NCBI RefSeq assembly: GCF_036699995.1
Contig: NZ_CP144906.1
Span: forward strand, 3,297,001-3,361,000
Direction of reading: 5' to 3'
Source of the DNA: Clostridium beijerinckii
GTDB taxonomy: Bacteria; Bacillota; Clostridia; Clostridiales; Clostridiaceae
DNA: 64,000 nt
Shown piece after piece: positions 9,669-17,056 of this stretch (its first letter is position 1; every line of letters starts with the position of its first letter). The position numbers were made by a program, and so were the translations under genes. Below the pieces are notes generated by a model. It made no database searches, was not told where the DNA came from, and saw nothing but the letters and a program-made list of their open reading frames with translations.

Positions 9669-10079
9669 TTATATTTCATAATACAAAATATTTATAAAGA
9701 TTTTATGAAGAAATCGATCATAGTAATACAAATTATATTCAGTAACTATGCTTTCTCTATTCTTAGTTTGGTCGTTAAAATATTCGTAAAATGATAGTGC
9801 TAAGAAGCTACCTGTAATATTATAAACATTATTAAAACCTAAGTTTTGTAGTGCTAATGTTGCATTATAACTTTTTTGACCAGTTCTACAATGTAAACAT
9901 ACTGGTTTGTCTTTTGACATATCATTTATCCTTTGTCTAAGCTCACTTAATGGAATATTAATTGCGTTTTTAATATGTCCATTAGCATATTCTCCTCTTT
10001 CTCTAACATCTATTATATAAGCATTACATTCAACAAGTCCTCTGACTAGATCTATATTAACCTGCTTAAAGTCAACCAT
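9669..10079 (-). CDS. Rhodanese-like domain protein
   Basis: Single-domain rhodanese, probably handling persulfide sulfur. The active-site loop CRTGQK with its catalytic cysteine (about residue 67) is intact, preceded by YIIDVREXGEY-type and GHIKNAINIPLSEL elements, as in the C-terminal domains of CoA-disulfide reductases and in stand-alone GlpE-like proteins. The C-terminal 25 residues (after TKNRESIVTEYN) look unusual and may be read-through into sequence that was formerly non-coding. A TTG at 10091 is also possible; I prefer the ATG at 10079. Neighbours (siroheme reductase-like, TauE exporter) point to sulfur metabolism. Confidence 0.82.
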   Translation of the reverse strand: MVDFKQVNIDLVRGLVECNAYIIDVRERGEYANGHIKNAINIPLSELRQRINDMSKDKPVCLHCRTGQKSYNATLALQNLGFNNVYNITGSFLALSFYEYFNDQTKNRESIVTEYNLYYYDRFLHKIFINILYYEI

Positions 10080-10120
10080 TATAATAATCAAAAGTTCTTA
10101 ATATTTGGTCAAAAAATGTA

Positions 10121-10987
10121 TTATTGTCTGCTTAGTACTTCAGATATAAATTTTTCTTTTCCTACTCTATCCATTACTGTCGAGATTCTTTCTCCCTTTA
10201 CTCCAATTTCTCTATAGCATTCCATAATCTTATCAACTACAAATACTATATCTTTTTCTTCGAATATTTTTCCTAAAGAATCCCCTATTCTTATTCCTCG
10301 TCCAAATCTTCCACCAACAAAAATTTCTGCACCTTTTTCTTTAATACCAACTGCATTGGTTCTACATAGTCTAGAACATTCACCGCAACTTACACATAAT
10401 TCTTCATGATATACTACTTTTCTATTTACTACCTCTAATGCTTTTTGCCTGCAGCCTTTAACACAAATTCCACATCCAACACAGTTGTCCAAATTAAATT
10501 CTGGGATTGTCTTTCCCATTATTCCAATATCATTTATATTAGCTTTTGCACAATTATTTGCACAACCAACTATTCCTATTTTGCACTTATGAGGAGTATC
10601 TGTAGCAAAATATTTTTCCTCTAGTTCTCTGCAAATTGCCTGAGTATCAATGTTACCATGCAGACATACAGTTCCTTTGCATGCAACTAATGGCCTTATT
10701 TTCTGACCTGTTCCACCATGACGTAGCCCCAAAGATTTTGCTTCTTCCATTACTTTTTCTGCATCTTCATCTTTAATCCAAGGAACTTCAATTTGAAGTC
10801 TTGTTGTAAGTCCTGAATACCCTCGTCCATATTTTTTAGCAATCCCATTTATGTTGTTTAATTCTTCAACTGTAAAATTTCCTGCTCTACTTAAAAACCT
10901 TACTGCATAATGTTCCCTATCATTTTGTAATAAAAAACCTAATGCCTTCATTTCTTTTTGTCTCTTCTCATTAACCATAATAATCAT
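10121..10987 (-). CDS. Small siroheme/4Fe-4S sulfite or nitrite reductase-like protein
   Basis: 288 residues. The N-terminal part has the ferredoxin-like half of nitrite/sulfite reductases (RFLSRAGNFTVEEL, TTRLQIEVPW). The siroheme-linked [4Fe-4S] ligands follow as CKGTVC and CANNC (about residues 103-145). Then come two ferredoxin motifs, CVGCGICVKGC and CVSCGECSRLC (about residues 168-208). This arrangement matches the family of small dissimilatory sulfite reductase-like proteins and anaerobic sulfite reductase subunit C. The partners AsrA/AsrB are not seen, so the physiological substrate (sulfite, nitrite or other) is open. ATG at 10987 lies five bases after AGGGAG. Confidence 0.8.
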   Translation of the reverse strand: MIIMVNEKRQKEMKALGFLLQNDREHYAVRFLSRAGNFTVEELNNINGIAKKYGRGYSGLTTRLQIEVPWIKDEDAEKVMEEAKSLGLRHGGTGQKIRPLVACKGTVCLHGNIDTQAICRELEEKYFATDTPHKCKIGIVGCANNCAKANINDIGIMGKTIPEFNLDNCVGCGICVKGCRQKALEVVNRKVVYHEELCVSCGECSRLCRTNAVGIKEKGAEIFVGGRFGRGIRIGDSLGKIFEEKDIVFVVDKIMECYREIGVKGERISTVMDRVGKEKFISEVLSRQ

Positions 10988-11108
10988 ACATCTCCCTAAC
11001 TATGAATTACTAATTCTTTCTCATTTTGTTTCAGTATAATAGATATATGATAATAAATAAAATATAAATACCTAATGATAACCATTAAAATATTTAATGA
11101 TTCGAGAT

Positions 11109-11927
11109 CTAAAATGCCATAATGAATATTCTTACCCCTACAATAGCTAATGCAACTGCAAGACTTCTAATTATATCTACTCCGTGAATCTTTTTTGAAA
11201 GCTTCGCACCTAACTGCGCTCCAAATAATACACCTATAGATAAGGCAGCTGTTTGGATAAAGCTTGACTGAAGCACTCCATTGACTATATGAACCATAGT
11301 TCCTGATAATGACATTACTGCTAGAACAAAATGCGAAGTAGCAGTTGCAATATGAACGGGGTAATTTAATATATTGACAAGTACTGGAACATGTATTATT
11401 CCTCCTCCTATACCTAAAAAACTAGACATAAAGCCGACAAAAATACTTACAACTATTCCAGTTACAGGATTATATGAAAATGTATGTTCTACCCCTTCAA
11501 TATCTACCACTGTTCTTGTAATATAGCCATTCTTAACTACTAATCTATTTTCTGCTTTCTCCTCCTTGGTTCTTAATATCAAGAATATAGATATAATAAC
11601 CAGTAACACACCAAATATCCCATTAAAAAGCTGCCTTGGTACGTATGATGTTATTACTGATCCTAATATTGATCCAGGCAGTGTTGCTATTGCAAAAATT
11701 ATTCCTGATTTATAATCAATACGTTTCATCCTCGAATAAGCAAAAGAGCCAGATAATGCATTAAAAAATACAACTGCTAGAGAAATACTAGTTATTGTAT
11801 CTGGACTCTTATCTGGATATAACAATAATAAAATAGGTACCAGTATAAATCCTCCTCCTGCACCTATTAGAGTTCCAAATGCTCCAACTAAAAATCCTAA
11901 AGGAGTTAACCATAAAAATTGTATCAA
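11109..11927 (-). CDS. TauE/SafE family anion exporter
   Basis: Membrane protein with eight or so hydrophobic segments and the duplicated glycine-rich motif of the family: GTLIGAGGGFILVPILLLL near the N-terminus and FLGIGGGIIHVPVLVNIL in the second half. Members export or import sulfite, sulfonates and organosulfur anions. Two TTG start candidates exist: 11951 and 11927; GAAGAAGG is seven bases before the second, so I choose it. Sits upstream of the siroheme reductase-like gene in the same direction, consistent with sulfite handling, though the substrate is inferred. Confidence 0.85.
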   Translation of the reverse strand: MIQFLWLTPLGFLVGAFGTLIGAGGGFILVPILLLLYPDKSPDTITSISLAVVFFNALSGSFAYSRMKRIDYKSGIIFAIATLPGSILGSVITSYVPRQLFNGIFGVLLVIISIFLILRTKEEKAENRLVVKNGYITRTVVDIEGVEHTFSYNPVTGIVVSIFVGFMSSFLGIGGGIIHVPVLVNILNYPVHIATATSHFVLAVMSLSGTMVHIVNGVLQSSFIQTAALSIGVLFGAQLGAKLSKKIHGVDIIRSLAVALAIVGVRIFIMAF

Positions 11928-12033
11928 ATTTAAAACCTTCTTCCATAACAATTATGCATTATAATTAAACAAGTTTCTAAAATTTAAAAACTATTAATTA
12001 TATTAATATAACTCTCCTATATTATACACTACC

Positions 12034-12078
12034 TTTTAACCATTTTGGATATAAGTTTTAAATTTTATATTTCAAAAC
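12034..12078 (-). promoter_or_regulatory. Promoter box shared with the ROK gene, copy 1
   Basis: About 45 bp that match 14456-14497 at most positions, including the block CCATTNTGGATATAAGTTTT. On the minus strand it lies just upstream of a -10-like TATAAT (12018-12023) that would serve the exporter gene. A shared regulator site or a copied promoter; see findings. Confidence 0.5.
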
Positions 12079-12098
12079 ACAATTTTGTGCTTAGTTCC

Positions 12099-12197
12099 TT
12101 ACTTTATAGTAATTTTATTATATCCAATTGCTTTTTTAGGGCATTCAATAACACACTTTCAACATTGAATACAATCCGGATGGCTTAGTTTAAAAGG
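12099..12197 (-). pseudogene. Decayed 4Fe-4S ferredoxin remnant
   Basis: Translating the minus strand gives PFKLSHPDCIQC, a TGA stop, then KCVIECPKKAIGYNKITIK and a TAA. The two halves make a perfect CxxCxxCxxxCP cluster motif if the TGA replaces a glycine codon (GGA). Upstream the frame is closed by TAG, so only the C-terminal part of a former iron-sulfur protein survives. It lies in the otherwise non-coding stretch 11928-12488. Confidence 0.65.
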
Positions 12198-12322
12198 CAA
12201 CTAATCACTTTCCAACTAAACTTCTAACCTTACTTGTTTGGCTCTTTTTTATCTTATAAAATTGCTCTTCTATTACCAGTAACTTTATCACACTACAAAA
12301 TAATATATTAGGGCAAAAAAAT

Positions 12323-12351
12323 AAGCCGATATATCGTTAAAATATCAGCTT
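12323..12351 (-). terminator. Possible second terminator downstream of lgt
   Basis: Imperfect hairpin AAGCCGATAT/ATATCAGCTT. On the minus strand it is followed by TATTTTTTT. Confidence 0.5.
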
Positions 12352-12439
12352 ACCTTTTACTTAACATTGTTCTAACCTCATTAAGTTATTTGCAAAATTT
12401 CAGTTATTAAACAAATGCTATTTTAAAATATTATTAACA

Positions 12440-12466
12440 AAAGGAACTCTTAAATTGAGCTCCTTT
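12440..12466 (-). terminator. Terminator downstream of lgt
   Basis: Hairpin AAAGGAACTC/GAGCTCCTTT with a 7-base loop, 23 bp past the lgt stop; the minus strand continues with TTTTGTT. Confidence 0.6.
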
Positions 12467-12488
12467 ATTATAGATAAAATTATAAAAT

Positions 12489-13271
12489 TTACTCTTTATA
12501 AGTATTCCCTTTAGATTTGCTATTATAATAACTTGCAGCTATAAATATTATCCAGGCAATAACTCCTGTTAAACTTATTAACTGAGCCATTCTAAAACTT
12601 CCTATCATTAAACTATCTGTTCTCATTCCTTCAATTATGAATCTACCTATAGAATACAATCCTATATATGTAAAAAATACTATTCCATTTTTTTTGCATT
12701 TTCTGAGCATAATCATCAGAATTATAAATATAGTTAAATTCCAGAGAGATTCATATAAAAAAGTAGGATTATAATACAATCCATTTATATTCATCCCCTT
12801 TTGAATGAACATAGGAAAATGCTTAATAAATTCATAACTAACTACATCACCATGTGCCTCTTGATTAAAGAAATTCCCCCATCTTCCTAGAGCCTGAGCT
12901 AAAATAATTGAAGGTGCTGCCACATCTGCAAACTTAATAAAGCTTAATTTTTTAATTCTTGTATAAATTAATGCTGTTCCTAATGCAAAAATTAGCCCAC
13001 CATGTATTGCAAGTCCACCATTCCTTATATTAAAAGCATTAATAATATTATCTTTATAGTTATCAAATTCAAATATTACATAATATAGCCTTGCACCTAT
13101 TATACCAATTGGAATAGATAATAATACAATGTTTAGCAAATTATCATAATCAACTTCTCTCCACTTACAATTATATTGAGATATTAATATTCCAAGCATA
13201 ATACCCGTTGCAATTAATATTCCATACCACCTAATATCAAATCCTCCAATTGAAAATGCCACTGGATTCAT
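12489..13271 (-). CDS. lgt: Prolipoprotein diacylglyceryl transferase
   Basis: Inner-membrane enzyme that moves a diacylglyceryl group from phosphatidylglycerol to the lipobox cysteine of prolipoproteins. 260 residues with seven hydrophobic segments. The Lgt signature is present: [10 protein letters not shown] (about residues 85-94) and the core [15 protein letters not shown] (about residues 127-141), plus the conserved [11 protein letters not shown] near the C-terminus. Starts [17 protein letters not shown], typical of the family. Stands between the ROK gene (20 bp upstream) and two hairpins downstream. Confidence 0.95.
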   Translation of the reverse strand: MNPVAFSIGGFDIRWYGILIATGIMLGILISQYNCKWREVDYDNLLNIVLLSIPIGIIGARLYYVIFEFDNYKDNIINAFNIRNGGLAIHGGLIFALGTALIYTRIKKLSFIKFADVAAPSIILAQALGRWGNFFNQEAHGDVVSYEFIKHFPMFIQKGMNINGLYYNPTFLYESLWNLTIFIILMIMLRKCKKNGIVFFTYIGLYSIGRFIIEGMRTDSLMIGSFRMAQLISLTGVIAWIIFIAASYYNSKSKGNTYKE

Positions 13272-13290
13272 AATTTCACTTCCTTATCTT

Positions 13291-14424
13291 CTAATTTTGT
13301 ATTTTTTGTATAACCATAGCACAAGCTCCTACAGCTATAGATTTATCTTCAAAATATCCACCCCTAATAAATTGAATATTATTATTTTTTATGTGACACT
13401 TCTGAAGAGCTATTTCTTTTGTAGTTTCATAAAACAACTTTGATTGTTGTATTAATGGACCACTTAAAATTATAAGCTCTGGATTAAATAACTTAATATA
13501 ATTTGAAAGTCCTATACCAAAATATAAAGCCGTATCTTTGATAATACTCATGGCCACTTCATTTTCTCTTTCTCCAAGGCTACAAACATCTGTATAATTA
13601 ATATCATTTAAATTTTTATTTAACCAAGATACTCTATTTTCTTTTATTTCATCTATAAACTTTTTTGTTATATTGGATATTGATACATAACTTTCTATAC
13701 ATCCATAATTTCCACAGGAACACAACTCTCCATCAGCATCAACAACCATATGTCCAAATGCATCTTCTACATTGTTAATAGTTCGAATTAGAACTCCAGA
13801 TGATATGATCCCAGTTCTTATTCCTACACCACAGTTAATATATGCTATATTCTTTTTACCTTTCCCAATTCCAAAGTTATATTCGCCTATAACAGCTGCA
13901 TTAGCACCATTATCTATGCATATTATTGTATCAAATTCTCTTTTTAGTTCATCTTTTAATTGATCAGAATTAAATCCACCAACTATTCCTATTCCAATTC
14001 CAATAATTGCTGATTTTTGTATTTTTAATTTCATACAACATTCTTTTATAACATTAGGTATAATTTCAGATATTGTATTCATATCATATTCATGGCTTAA
14101 TAATTTTTCTTCTAGTATTTTTAATTTCAAATTTGTTATGACTATTCTAGTGTAAATTCTTGAAATATCAATTCCCATAATATAAAATTCACTATGATTT
14201 ACATCATATAAACTAGGCTTTCTTCCTCCTGTAGATTCTCCAATGTCACTTTCCACAATGATTTTTTCGTCAATTAATATTTTAAGATCTCTATTTAATG
14301 TAGTTAATTTTATCTTAGTTATGTTTGCCAATTCATTTTTAGCGATAGGACCATTTTCTTGTATAACGCGAAAGATATATCTGCACCTATCATTTAACGA
14401 TTCAAAACTTTTATATGCTTCCAA
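13291..14424 (-). CDS. ROK-family transcriptional regulator
   Basis: Sugar-responsive repressor of the ROK (NagC/XylR) class. An N-terminal winged helix (NELANITKIKLTTLNRDLK, about residues 31-49 of this start) is followed by a sugar-kinase-like domain with ATP-binding-type glycines (IGIGIGIVGG) and the zinc motif CSCGNYGCIE. Such proteins usually respond to hexosamines, xylose or oligosaccharides. An ATG at 14445 is in frame, but AAAGGGAG is eight bases ahead of the TTG at 14424 and nothing precedes the ATG. The next gene lgt may be co-transcribed. No sugar operon is visible nearby, so the target is unknown. Confidence 0.85.
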   Translation of the reverse strand: MEAYKSFESLNDRCRYIFRVIQENGPIAKNELANITKIKLTTLNRDLKILIDEKIIVESDIGESTGGRKPSLYDVNHSEFYIMGIDISRIYTRIVITNLKLKILEEKLLSHEYDMNTISEIIPNVIKECCMKLKIQKSAIIGIGIGIVGGFNSDQLKDELKREFDTIICIDNGANAAVIGEYNFGIGKGKKNIAYINCGVGIRTGIISSGVLIRTINNVEDAFGHMVVDADGELCSCGNYGCIESYVSISNITKKFIDEIKENRVSWLNKNLNDINYTDVCSLGERENEVAMSIIKDTALYFGIGLSNYIKLFNPELIILSGPLIQQSKLFYETTKEIALQKCHIKNNNIQFIRGGYFEDKSIAVGACAMVIQKIQN

Positions 14425-14455
14425 GAAACTCGCTCCCTTTCTCATATTAGTATAT

Positions 14456-14497
14456 CATCTTTTAGCCATTATGGATATAAGTTTTAATTTACTTCAA
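14456..14497 (-). promoter_or_regulatory. Promoter box shared with the TauE gene, copy 2
   Basis: Matches 12034-12078 (block CCATTATGGATATAAGTTTT). On the minus strand it sits just upstream of a -10-like TATACT at 14448-14453, which would drive the ROK gene. Confidence 0.5.
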
Positions 14498-14544
14498 ATA
14501 TATGTGTAATTTTAACTCGCTTTATTTCATTTGACTATTAATTC

Positions 14545-14590
14545 CTTGATGATAAATAAATGGCAATTTCAATTCTCTACGCACCTTCCC
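14545..14590. repeat. Partial copy (E) of the nuo-type repeat
   Basis: The minus strand reads TTGAAATTGCCATTTATTTA then TCATCAAGGA, close to the left half of copy A (TTCAAAGTTGCCATGATTAT then TTTTCATCAGGCAAGGA). It lies directly behind the hypE stop. Confidence 0.4.
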
Positions 14591-15592
14591 TTAGCATATT
14601 CTAGGCAGCATACTTCCCTCTAAAGGCGATAATAATCTCTTTCCACCAAATCCGTTTTCTATAAATATATTCTGATTAGACTCTTTAACAAATTCACCTA
14701 TAATTCTCGCTCCTTTCCCTTGATCAAGTGAGCGAATTATATCAAGTACTTTTTGGGACTCGGTTTCTTTAACAACTAGTACCATTCTTCCCTCACAAGC
14801 CATATATAATGGATCTAATCCTAAAAGATTATTTATAGACTTAACACTTTCACTAATTGGAATTTCCTTTTCTATTAGGTGTATCCCAAGCTTGCAAAGT
14901 GATGAAAATTCATGCAATACAGTGGCTAATCCGCCTCGAGTTGGATCCCTCATTATTTTTATTGAAGGAAACTGTTCCTTAAGTTCTTCTATAAAAGGAA
15001 ATAGTGGTGCACAATCACTTTTATAGTCTCCTTTGACCTTTAAGTTATATCTCTCTACTGCAATTGTTGTTCCATGCTCACCAATTTCCCCAGTTACTAT
15101 AATTTTATCTCCTTCTTCAATAGGTTTTACTTCATATCCGTTAATTATATATCCGATTCCACTTGTATTAATGAATATTCCATCTACACTTCCTTTTTCA
15201 ACTACCTTTGTATCTCCTGTTACTATCTTAGCTCCACATTCTAAACATGTTTGCCCCATAGACTTAACAATTTCTTCAAGGCTTCGCATTGAAAATCCTT
15301 CTTCAATTATAAAACTCGAACTTAAATAAAATGGCTTTGCTCCAGATACAGCTAAATCATTAATAGTACCACAAACTGCAAGCTTTCCTATGTTTCCCCC
15401 AGAAAAAAACAGTGGCTTTACCACAAAAGAATCTGTGGTGAAAGCCATTTTTCCTTGTACTGCTGTAAATGTTGCTGAGTCTTGCTCTTGTAAAAGAATA
15501 TTGTTATTAAAATATTGGTAAAAAAGCTGCTCAATTAATATTTTTGTATGCTTTCCTCCATCACCATGAATAAGCTTAATCATTTCATTCAT
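14591..15592 (-). CDS. hypE: Hydrogenase maturation protein HypE
   Basis: Makes the cyanide ligands of the [NiFe] active site: dehydrates the thiocarboxamide formed by HypF on its own C-terminal cysteine. 333 residues with the PurM-like fold (HGDGGKHTKILIEQLF at the start, FTTDSFVVKPLFFSGG near residue 50, GDTKVVEKGS near residue 125, RDPTRGGLATVLHE near residue 213). The essential ending PRIC with the terminal cysteine is intact. Directly follows hypD in the hyp operon. Confidence 0.96.
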   Translation of the reverse strand: MNEMIKLIHGDGGKHTKILIEQLFYQYFNNNILLQEQDSATFTAVQGKMAFTTDSFVVKPLFFSGGNIGKLAVCGTINDLAVSGAKPFYLSSSFIIEEGFSMRSLEEIVKSMGQTCLECGAKIVTGDTKVVEKGSVDGIFINTSGIGYIINGYEVKPIEEGDKIIVTGEIGEHGTTIAVERYNLKVKGDYKSDCAPLFPFIEELKEQFPSIKIMRDPTRGGLATVLHEFSSLCKLGIHLIEKEIPISESVKSINNLLGLDPLYMACEGRMVLVVKETESQKVLDIIRSLDQGKGARIIGEFVKESNQNIFIENGFGGKRLLSPLEGSMLPRIC

Positions 15593-16672
15593 TTATTCCA
15601 CTCCCCTATACTTATAAAAAATAGAGCAAGATCCCTCCATAGATACCATACAAGGTCCTATTGGATGCTCTGGTGTACAACCTTTTCCAAAAAGCTCACA
15701 TTTATTAGGTAATTTCTTCCCCAATAAAATCTCACTGCATGCACAAGTTCTAATATAGTTTTTCTCAGAAGTCTTACTTAAATTTATTCCAAATCTTTCA
15801 GAAGCATCATACTTTTTATATTTCTCCCTCAAAGTAAATCCAGAATCTTTAATAACTCCTATTCCTCTCCATTCATGTTCGCAATATGTGAATACTTCAC
15901 TCATTAATTCATTTGCCCTTTTGTTTCCTTCTTGGCTTACACAAGTTTTATACAAATTTTCAAAACTTTTTTCAGTTTTATTTTGTTGTTTCGTTAAAAA
16001 ATATAAAGCAGTAGCAATATCTAAAGCTTCAAAACCTGCAATTACTGCTGGAATATTATATTCCTCTACAATAAATTTAAAATAATCTGCTCCCTTTACT
16101 GCTGCTACATGTCCTGGACACATTAATCCATTTATATTATGATTAGGCTGCTTAAGTATGTAATGGAGTATTGGCTCCATTCTTTTCATTCCTATTAAAA
16201 ATGAAATATTTCTTATATTTTTTTCCTTTGCTATCTTTACAGCTAAAGCAATTATAGGAGTAGTAGTTTCAAAGCCTACTCCAAGAAAAACTATTTCTTT
16301 ATCTTTATTTTCTTCTGCAAGTGCTATTGAATCTAAAGGTGAATATAATACTTTAATATCTTTTCCTTTTTCTCTTTGCTTAATTAAATTCTCTCTACTT
16401 CCATTTACTCTCATCATATCACCAAAAGTACTTAAAATCACATTTGAATTCTTAAGTAATTCTATAGCTGCATCTATATAACCTTCTGGAGTAACACAAA
16501 CTGGACATCCTGGTCCTGACAATAAATTTATATTAGAATTAACCAACTGTCTAATTCCAAGTTTTGAAAGTGCCTGAGTATGAGTTCCACAAACTTCCAT
16601 GACATTAAACTTTTTGACTTGAGACTTTTGAATTTCGTTAAGAATATTTTTAATCAAGATTTCTTTATTCAT
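15593..16672 (-). CDS. hypD: Hydrogenase maturation protein HypD
   Basis: Iron-sulfur scaffold on which the Fe(CN)2CO group is assembled together with HypC. 359 residues. Conserved motifs: VMEVCGTHTQAL (about residues 24-35), GPGCPVCVTP (about residues 53-62), and GFETTTP (about residues 132-138). The C-terminal cysteines for the [4Fe-4S] cluster are in CACSEI, CELFGKGCTPEHPIGPC and nearby. Overlaps the hypC stop by four bases (ATGA type), so translation is coupled. Confidence 0.96.
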   Translation of the reverse strand: MNKEILIKNILNEIQKSQVKKFNVMEVCGTHTQALSKLGIRQLVNSNINLLSGPGCPVCVTPEGYIDAAIELLKNSNVILSTFGDMMRVNGSRENLIKQREKGKDIKVLYSPLDSIALAEENKDKEIVFLGVGFETTTPIIALAVKIAKEKNIRNISFLIGMKRMEPILHYILKQPNHNINGLMCPGHVAAVKGADYFKFIVEEYNIPAVIAGFEALDIATALYFLTKQQNKTEKSFENLYKTCVSQEGNKRANELMSEVFTYCEHEWRGIGVIKDSGFTLREKYKKYDASERFGINLSKTSEKNYIRTCACSEILLGKKLPNKCELFGKGCTPEHPIGPCMVSMEGSCSIFYKYRGVE

Positions 16673-16896
16673 ACTTTTTCCTCGCTATTAAGTATTGATT
16701 GAAATATCCTTTGTAATTCTTCAAAATAATCCTTGTCAATCTTTTGAATAGCACAGCCTGCATGAACTAAAACATAATCTCCCACTTTTAGTTCTTCAAT
16801 AAGCTGAATATTAATTCTGCTCTCTAACCCCATAATATCTATTATTGCACTATAGTTATCTATATTTCTAACTTGTGCTGGAATTGCAAGACACAT
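16669..16896 (-). CDS. hypC: Hydrogenase maturation chaperone HypC
   Basis: Small chaperone that carries the Fe(CN)2CO unit from HypD to the hydrogenase large subunit. 75 residues. It begins MCLAIPAQV, with the essential cysteine at position 2, and has DYVLVHAGCAIQKID (about residues 41-55), both family hallmarks. The ATG at 16896 follows GAAGGAAGG. Confidence 0.96.
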   Translation of the reverse strand: MCLAIPAQVRNIDNYSAIIDIMGLESRINIQLIEELKVGDYVLVHAGCAIQKIDKDYFEELQRIFQSILNSEEKV

Positions 16897-16919
16897 AAAC
16901 TTACCTTCCTTCTTTATTT

Positions 16920-17050
16920 ACACTTACAAAAATCGTAAATCAATATGACAACCTATTTTTCATAACACAGCATCAGTAGATTAGCTTAGTAAATACAATA
17001 TGAGTTCACTTTGCTTCTTAGTCTTATGAAAAATATACACGACAAATTTG
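16920..17050. repeat. Inverted-repeat element, copy D (related to the nuo-type repeats)
   Basis: The gap between hypC and hypF. The left part contains ATGACAACCTATTTTTCATA and the right part, read on the other strand, TTGTCGTGTATATTTTTCAT, so the two halves are imperfect inverted repeats with the TATTTTTCAT core shared with copies A and C. No open frame. Confidence 0.45.
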
Positions 17051-17056
17051 AATACA

